DNA of 64,000 nt from an uncultured Rhizobiaceae bacterium (GTDB taxonomy: Bacteria; Pseudomonadota; Alphaproteobacteria; Rhizobiales; Rhizobiaceae): contig CATQIJ010000006.1 of assembly GCA_958296345.1 (NCBI GenBank), positions 1 through 64,000 on the forward strand. The letters run 5' to 3'. The position numbers were made by a program, and so were the translations under genes. Of this stretch, positions 59,236-64,000 are shown piece after piece (the stretch's first letter is position 1; the number at the start of each line of letters is the position of its first letter). The notes below the pieces were generated by a model. That model saw only the letters and a program-made list of their open reading frames with translations, searched no databases and was not told the DNA's origin.

Positions 59236-60861
59236 TTAGTTATCAATAAGAACGTTTTCATATTCTGCTCGTAGTTCTTTTTTGAGTATCTTACCTGTTG
59301 CGCCAATTGGAAGTTGATCAACAAAAATCACTTTGTCGGGAATTTGCCATTTTATTATTTTGTCATCGTAGTAGGCTAGTAACTCAGCCTCAGTGATATT
59401 AGAGCCCTCTGCTTTTACAGCAAGAATTACAGGACGCTCATCCCATTTTTCATGTTTTGCTGCTATGGCTGCTGCTCCGCCTATCTCTGGGTGCCCCACA
59501 GCAATGTTTTCTAGTTCGACTGTAGAAATCCACTCCCCACCAGATTTAATAATATCTTTGGATCGATCTTTAATCGTCATGAAACCGTCAGCGTCTAAGG
59601 TTGCAACATCGCCTGTATCAAACCAACCATTTTTTAGAGTTGTACCTTTTTCAGCTAAGAAATATTCATCGAGTACCCAAGGGCCACGGCAGTATAGATC
59701 GCCTTGCGTGATGCCGTCATTTGGAAGTTGATTGAAGTCCTCATCAAAGATTGCCAATTCCATGCCAAATGGCGGGCGGCCTTGGTTTAAGCGAATTTCT
59801 TTTTGTGCTTCTGTTGAAAGATCTAGCTGTTTGTTTTTCAGATTGTTTACTGATCCAAGTGGTGACATTTCGGTCATGCCCCATGCATGTAGGACTTCTA
59901 CATCATATTCATCTCTAAACTTATCGATCATAACGGGTGGACAAGCTGAACCGCCAATAACGGTACGCTGCATATATGGTAATTTTGTTCCGCTTGCTTC
60001 AAGGTATTGAATAAGCCCTGCCCAGATTGTTGGCACTCCTGCAGCGATGGTTACTTTTTCATCGTTGAAGAGTGTGGCTAGACTTTTACCATCAAGACCT
60101 GGTCCTGGCATAACCATTTTTGCACCTGTTAAAGCTGCCGCATAAGGAGACCCCCAAGCGTTTACATGGAACATCGGTACAACGGGTAGTAAGCAATCAC
60201 GTGCTGAAAAATTCATGACGTCAGGCGTTGCCGACATCATTGCATGAAGGAGTGTCGAACGGTGTGAATATAAAACACCTTTTGGATTGCCAGTTGTGCC
60301 CGAGGTATAACAAAGCGATGACGCATCACGCTCATTTAGATCGGATGGCCAGTTAAAATCATCATCGCCCTCTGCAACGAGATCTTCATAAAATTCCATC
60401 CAATCATGTTGGCTTGCAAGTTCAGCAGTGCGTGCCTCCATTAGTACCCAGTGTTTGATGTTTGGTAGATGAGAACGCACACCATCGATCAGTGGGATAA
60501 AGGTTGCATCGAAGAATACAATTTTGTCTTCCGCATGGGTTAGAATATAGATGAGTTGCTCAGGAAATAAACGTGGGTTCACCGTATGGCAGACAAATCC
60601 TGCACCTGATATTCCGTAGTAAAGTTCGAAATGACGGTAATTGTTCCAAGCAATTGTTGCGATGCGATCTGAGCGTTCCATGCCACGTTTTATTAAAACA
60701 GAGCCAATTTTCTTTGCACGTATCTGAACCTCAGAATAGTTTGTACGAGTTTGTGTGCCATCGGTATTAACCGAGACAACTTCCGTATCACCATGGGATC
60801 GTGCAGCGTGATCGATGATGCTTGAAATCAGCAGTTCCTGATCCATCATTTGTCCAAGCAT
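59236..60861 (-). CDS. long-chain fatty acid/acyl-CoA ligase, AMP-forming
   Basis: A 541-residue ANL-superfamily enzyme that activates a carboxylic acid as acyl-AMP and then acyl-CoA. Motifs are LCYTSGTTGNPKGVLYSHR (ATP loop), WGMTEMSPLG, WFDTGDVATLDADGFMTIKDRSKD and the C-terminal lysine in GATGKILKKELR. The frame opens with a TTG at 60876 that is part of the ribosome site; the ATG at 60861 behind GGAGG is the start. It lies 17 bases before the small membrane gene of the redox operon. The acyl substrate is unknown. Confidence 0.92.
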   Translation of the reverse strand: MLGQMMDQELLISSIIDHAARSHGDTEVVSVNTDGTQTRTNYSEVQIRAKKIGSVLIKRGMERSDRIATIAWNNYRHFELYYGISGAGFVCHTVNPRLFPEQLIYILTHAEDKIVFFDATFIPLIDGVRSHLPNIKHWVLMEARTAELASQHDWMEFYEDLVAEGDDDFNWPSDLNERDASSLCYTSGTTGNPKGVLYSHRSTLLHAMMSATPDVMNFSARDCLLPVVPMFHVNAWGSPYAAALTGAKMVMPGPGLDGKSLATLFNDEKVTIAAGVPTIWAGLIQYLEASGTKLPYMQRTVIGGSACPPVMIDKFRDEYDVEVLHAWGMTEMSPLGSVNNLKNKQLDLSTEAQKEIRLNQGRPPFGMELAIFDEDFNQLPNDGITQGDLYCRGPWVLDEYFLAEKGTTLKNGWFDTGDVATLDADGFMTIKDRSKDIIKSGGEWISTVELENIAVGHPEIGGAAAIAAKHEKWDERPVILAVKAEGSNITEAELLAYYDDKIIKWQIPDKVIFVDQLPIGATGKILKKELRAEYENVLIDN

Positions 60862-60935
60862 TGAGTTCTCCTCCAAGAATATTTATCTATGTTATAACGA
60901 GAGAATTTACAGCTGGGAACAAGGAAATTGAAAAC

Positions 60936-61433
60936 ATGAATGAAAAAATTAATCCTGTTCGCAAAACAGATGATGAAGCCATAAAGCTTACTGAAAATCT
61001 ATTGGCAGAGACTAAATATGCTTCGCTTGCTGTGAATGATATGGCCTCTGAATTTCCTTTGGTTAGTCGAATTGCAGCTTGTTTTTCCCCAAAAACAGGA
61101 TTGTTTTTTGCAGGTTCTGATTTGTCTCTTCATTCTAAGTGCCTTGTTCAAGACCAGAAATGTTCATTGATGTTAGGCGAGCCTGGAAAAGGTGATGGGC
61201 TTGCATATGCCAGAATTACGTTTGTTGGTGAAACATCCAGAATGGCAAATGATGATGAGAGAAGAAGTATGTACCGAGGGGTTTTTCTTCAAACTCATCC
61301 CAAGGCTGAGCTGTATATTGATTTTGGCGATTTTGGATTTTATCCAGTAAGTTTGAAGCGTGCATATCTTAATGGTGGTTTTGGAAAAGCATATCATTTG
61401 GATGAGGCGGATTTTTCGCTTTTATTTGGTTGA
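60936..61433 (+). CDS. pyridoxamine 5'-phosphate oxidase-like FMN-binding split-barrel protein
   Basis: A 165-residue protein with the split-barrel pattern of PNPOx/HugZ-like flavoproteins: LLAETKYASLAVNDMASEFPLVSRI, CFSPKTGLFFAGSDLSLHSKCL, and a closing FGFYPVSLKRAYLNGGFGKA. It may bind FMN, F420 or heme; the sequence does not decide. The frame extends to 60822, but GGAAA ahead of the ATG at 60936 supports the shorter form. It is divergent from the acyl-CoA ligase and is followed after 31 bases by the CoA-transferase gene. Confidence 0.8.
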   Translation: MNEKINPVRKTDDEAIKLTENLLAETKYASLAVNDMASEFPLVSRIAACFSPKTGLFFAGSDLSLHSKCLVQDQKCSLMLGEPGKGDGLAYARITFVGETSRMANDDERRSMYRGVFLQTHPKAELYIDFGDFGFYPVSLKRAYLNGGFGKAYHLDEADFSLLFG

Positions 61434-61464
61434 ACTCTTTTGAAGTTTCGCCAATAGTCTTTGA

Positions 61465-62694
61465 ATGACAAAAGAAAACAAAAATGAAAACTCTACATCA
61501 AAGCAAGGTCCTCTTTCTGGATATAAGATTGTCGATCTTACATCCGTAGTACTGGGGCCTTATTGCACTCAGCTTCTTGGTGATTTGGGAGCTGATGTTA
61601 TTAAGATAGAAACCCCTGACGGTGATATTATGCGTCATGCAGGGCCGCATGTATCAAAAGGCATGGGGCCGATCTATTTAACGATCAATCGTAATAAGCG
61701 TGCAATGACGTTAGACCTTCGAAAAGAAGGTGCTAAAAAAATACTCCGCGAGCTTATTAAGTCAGCGGATGGCGTCATCCATAATATTCGTGCAGGTGGT
61801 ATTAGGCGTTTAGGCTTTGATTATGAGAGTGTCAAAGAGATTAATCCCGAGATTGTATATTGTCACGCGGTCGGATTTGGCTCCGATGGGCATTACGCAG
61901 AGCGTCAGGCTTATGATGATTTAGTGCAGGCTGTTTCGGGCGCCTCTTTCATGATCCCGATGCAGGATGGTACAACTGAGCCGAGATATTTTCCAGGGCT
62001 AGTCGCTGATAAGACAACTGGCCTTCATGCTGCTTATGCAATGCTGGCGGCTTTCTTGCATAAAGAGCGTACCGGGCGTGGGCAGTTTGTTGAAGTTCCT
62101 ATGATGGAGTGTATGGTTTCTTTCACCATGGCTGAAAACCTTTATGGACATACATTTGTATCACCTAAGCCACCCATTGCTTATGCTCGCTCGATAAATC
62201 CAATGCGTAAACCTTATAAAACGAAGGATAGCTATATCGCTTTAATGCCCTATTCAGATGATAACTGGCGAAGGTTTTTTAGGCTTGGTGGGCGTGAAGT
62301 ACTGATGGAAGATGAGCGCTATGCAACCTATTCAGCTCGCACTAATAATATTACGGATCTATATAAAGAAGCAGAGATCATTGCTCTTCAGCGCACAACT
62401 GATGAATGGATGGACGTTCTTGCAGAAGAAAACGTACCTTGTATGAGAGTTCATACCCTAGACAGTGTCTTAGAGGACCCTCAACTCAGAGATACTGGGT
62501 TTTTAGAAGAACGCGATCATCCTACAGAAGGTCGGTATCTTGCAATGAATAACCCAATCAAGTTTTCAGATAGTCCTGCTCAAATTGATCGTGACCCCCC
62601 TATGTTGGGCCAAGATAATGAAGAAGTTCTAAGTGAGCTTGGATTTGATGCTGAAACGATCAAAAATCTGAAAGCTGAAAATGTTTTTGGATGA
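61465..62694 (+). CDS. CaiB/BaiF family III CoA-transferase
   Basis: A 409-residue CoA-transferase that moves CoA between acids through a mixed anhydride on a conserved Asp, seen here in PGLVADKTTGLHAAY. KIVDLTSVVLGPYCTQLLGDLGADVIKIE is the typical N-terminus, and NKRAMTLDLRKEGAK follows. The acid specificity is not readable. A TPP enzyme follows after a 258-base gap. The pair recalls oxalate degradation (Frc/Oxc), but the TPP enzyme looks like acetolactate synthase rather than oxalyl-CoA decarboxylase, so I do not assign that. Confidence 0.92.
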   Translation: MTKENKNENSTSKQGPLSGYKIVDLTSVVLGPYCTQLLGDLGADVIKIETPDGDIMRHAGPHVSKGMGPIYLTINRNKRAMTLDLRKEGAKKILRELIKSADGVIHNIRAGGIRRLGFDYESVKEINPEIVYCHAVGFGSDGHYAERQAYDDLVQAVSGASFMIPMQDGTTEPRYFPGLVADKTTGLHAAYAMLAAFLHKERTGRGQFVEVPMMECMVSFTMAENLYGHTFVSPKPPIAYARSINPMRKPYKTKDSYIALMPYSDDNWRRFFRLGGREVLMEDERYATYSARTNNITDLYKEAEIIALQRTTDEWMDVLAEENVPCMRVHTLDSVLEDPQLRDTGFLEERDHPTEGRYLAMNNPIKFSDSPAQIDRDPPMLGQDNEEVLSELGFDAETIKNLKAENVFG

Positions 62695-62952
62695 TTTTTT
62701 TGCAACCCTTTTAAGTGCAATGGAGCCAGCAAACCCGAAGGTGCTGACTCCACTCACGAAAGCGAAAATATCCGAACCTCTGAAGAGGCTTGTCAAAATT
62801 CCATCAGGGCTTGATAGGCTGGGGCACCCTGACATTCCGCGTAGTCAATTTACATGTCGAGTCTTAAAAATCAACAATATAGTCTTTAATAATTACAAAT
62901 ATTTCCTGTATTCTTTTTAAAAATACAAACAACGTTGTGAAAGTAATCAATT
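62695..62952. other. 258-base gap with hairpins, no supported gene
   Basis: GGAGCCAGCA and TGCTGACTCC (about 62724-62753) pair with one mismatch; CCTCTGAAGAGG and CAGGG/CCCTG pairs lie downstream, in a stretch richer in GC than its surroundings. Two short ORFs exist on each strand but show no family features. It may be a structured RNA or remnant sequence. Confidence 0.4.
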
Positions 62953-64000
62953 ATGCAGCCTGCTGGTCACGTTTTAGTCAACTGTTTGAAAGAACAGGGC
63001 GTTGAAAGAGTTTTTTGCGTACCCGGAGAAAGCTATTTAGCTGTTCTTGATGGGTTGTTCGAATCGGGGATTGAAACTGTTGTTGCTCGTCATGAGGGTG
63101 GTGCTTCTATCATGGCTGAGGCTGATGGTAAAATGACTGGTAGGCCAGGTATTTGCATGGTAACAAGAGGGCCTGGTGCAACGAATGCTTCTTGCGGAGT
63201 TCATATTGCAGCCCAAGATTCGACACCGATGATTTTGTTCATTGGCCAAATTGGTAGGCAGATGCGAGGACGCGAAGCATTTCAGGAAATGGATTATCGT
63301 GCTTTTTATGGATCTGTTGCTAAATGGGTAGACGAGATCGATGATGCATCACGTATCCCTGAAGTTATCAACCATGCTTGGCATGTTGCTATGTCTGGAA
63401 GGCCGGGGCCCGTTGTAATTGCTTTGCCAGAAGACATGTTGCGGGATATGGTTGAAGAACAATCAGGTCCTTTTGTTGAAGTTGCTAACCCTGCGCCAAC
63501 ACTTGGTGATTTAAAAAAGTTTGTGACGTTACTTGAAAACGCTTCTAGTCCGATGATTGTTGCAGGCGGTTCTCGGTGGAATGAAGAAGATGCGGATATG
63601 CTTCGCCAGTTCAGCGAAGCATGGGGAATTCCTGTTGGAGTTTCATTTAGGCGGCAACAATTAATGGATGCAACGCACCGTAATTATGCTGGTGATGTTG
63701 GGCTGGGGATTAATCCCGAACTTAAAGAGCGTGTTGCTAAATCTGATTGTTTGATTTTGCTTGGCTGCCGATTTAGTGAAAACCCGAGTCAGGGCTTCTC
63801 TTTGCTGGATATGCCTGGGAGTGGCAATGGCCTTGTGCATGTTCATCCAGGGGCTGAAGAGTTGGGGCGAATTTATTCAGCAGAAGTTTCTATCAATTCG
63901 ACATCGGGAATCTTTTTAAGCTCTTTGCTTGAATGGCCTGTAAAGAAGAATTGGCAAGATCAGGCAGACGAAGCTCATCGCAGCTATCTTGAATGGACGA
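62953..64000 (+). CDS. thiamine-pyrophosphate enzyme, acetolactate synthase-like, truncated by window end
   Basis: The first 349 codons of a TPP-binding enzyme; the C-terminal TPP domain lies outside. FCVPGESYLAVLDGL, ARHEGGASIMAEADGKMTG (catalytic Glu in ARHE), TRGPGATNASCGVHIA and GRPGPVVIALPEDML are those of the acetolactate synthase/pyruvate oxidase group. The middle domain (ASSPMIVAGGSRW) follows. The start ATG at 62953 is clear. It probably acts with the CoA-transferase upstream in catabolism of a 2-oxo acid, an inference only. Confidence 0.9.
   Translation, partial: MQPAGHVLVNCLKEQGVERVFCVPGESYLAVLDGLFESGIETVVARHEGGASIMAEADGKMTGRPGICMVTRGPGATNASCGVHIAAQDSTPMILFIGQIGRQMRGREAFQEMDYRAFYGSVAKWVDEIDDASRIPEVINHAWHVAMSGRPGPVVIALPEDMLRDMVEEQSGPFVEVANPAPTLGDLKKFVTLLENASSPMIVAGGSRWNEEDADMLRQFSEAWGIPVGVSFRRQQLMDATHRNYAGDVGLGINPELKERVAKSDCLILLGCRFSENPSQGFSLLDMPGSGNGLVHVHPGAEELGRIYSAEVSINSTSGIFLSSLLEWPVKKNWQDQADEAHRSYLEWT

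Noticed and set aside
61465-64000. Oxalate degradation pair (formyl-CoA transferase and oxalyl-CoA decarboxylase)
   Set aside because: The TPP enzyme resembles acetolactate synthase in its N-terminal motifs, not oxalyl-CoA decarboxylase.

Overview
The window reads as about 64 kb of chromosome from a low-GC marine alphaproteobacterium, probably of the Rhizobiales/Hyphomicrobiales. I judge this from gene content and protein resemblance (cbb3 oxidase with an FnrN/FixK-type regulator, a complete-looking hut set with HutF, two-subunit-fused indolepyruvate ferredoxin oxidoreductase, alphaproteobacterial spermidine/putrescine-type ABC genes). I cannot name the species. No rRNA, tRNA, CRISPR array, insertion sequence or prophage was seen.

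Layout. 1-3.2 kb: cbb3 oxidase (ccoN, start of ccoO), a hemerythrin and an Fnr-type regulator, with one FNR box between the divergent ccoN and hemerythrin genes. 3.5-9 kb: a TadG-like pilus protein, a receiver-EAL protein and a hybrid histidine kinase. 9.2-12.2 kb: an OafA-type O-acyltransferase and a CDP-glycerol-transferase-like enzyme. 12.4-23.8 kb: amino-acid catabolism (cystathionine lyase-like, M20 deacylase, PhyH dioxygenase, class III aminotransferase, then hutU-hutH-hutI divergent from hutF-hutC), with two HutC-type operators. 23.8-29 kb: a TetR regulator with twin operators, a PspA-YiaA pair and an Aas-like three-domain phospholipid acylation protein. 29-34.2 kb: a tightly coupled operon of two GNAT-type acyltransferases, an E1/ThiF-like protein, an eight-helix membrane protein and an Acg-like nitroreductase. 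34.3-42.4 kb: a synthase-dependent exopolysaccharide locus (family 2 glycosyltransferase, pseudo-receiver/HlyD fusion, TolC-like lipoprotein, UDP-sugar dehydrogenase, RTX protein). 42.4-49.8 kb: indolepyruvate oxidoreductase with an Lrp regulator, TrhO, a coiled-coil protein and a GST. 49.8-56.7 kb: polyamine-type ABC transporter, sirtuin, agmatinase-like enzyme and SCP2 protein. 56.8-60.9 kb: a membrane redox operon (ferric-reductase-like/Rieske fusion plus small membrane proteins) led by an acyl-CoA ligase. 60.9-64 kb: a flavin-type split-barrel protein, a family III CoA-transferase and a truncated TPP enzyme.

The most notable candidates for something undescribed are the E1-like/nitroreductase/acyltransferase operon at 29.0-34.2 kb, the polysaccharide locus with a pseudo-receiver where Alg44 has PilZ, and the Rieske redox operon at 56.8-59.2 kb.

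A caution runs through the window: about a dozen genes are broken by single-base changes, mostly one base too many or too few in a short homopolymer, and two by an in-frame TAA. Both halves of each gene are otherwise intact and family-like. I therefore think most of these are sequencing or assembly errors rather than gene decay, and I annotate each broken gene over its full span.
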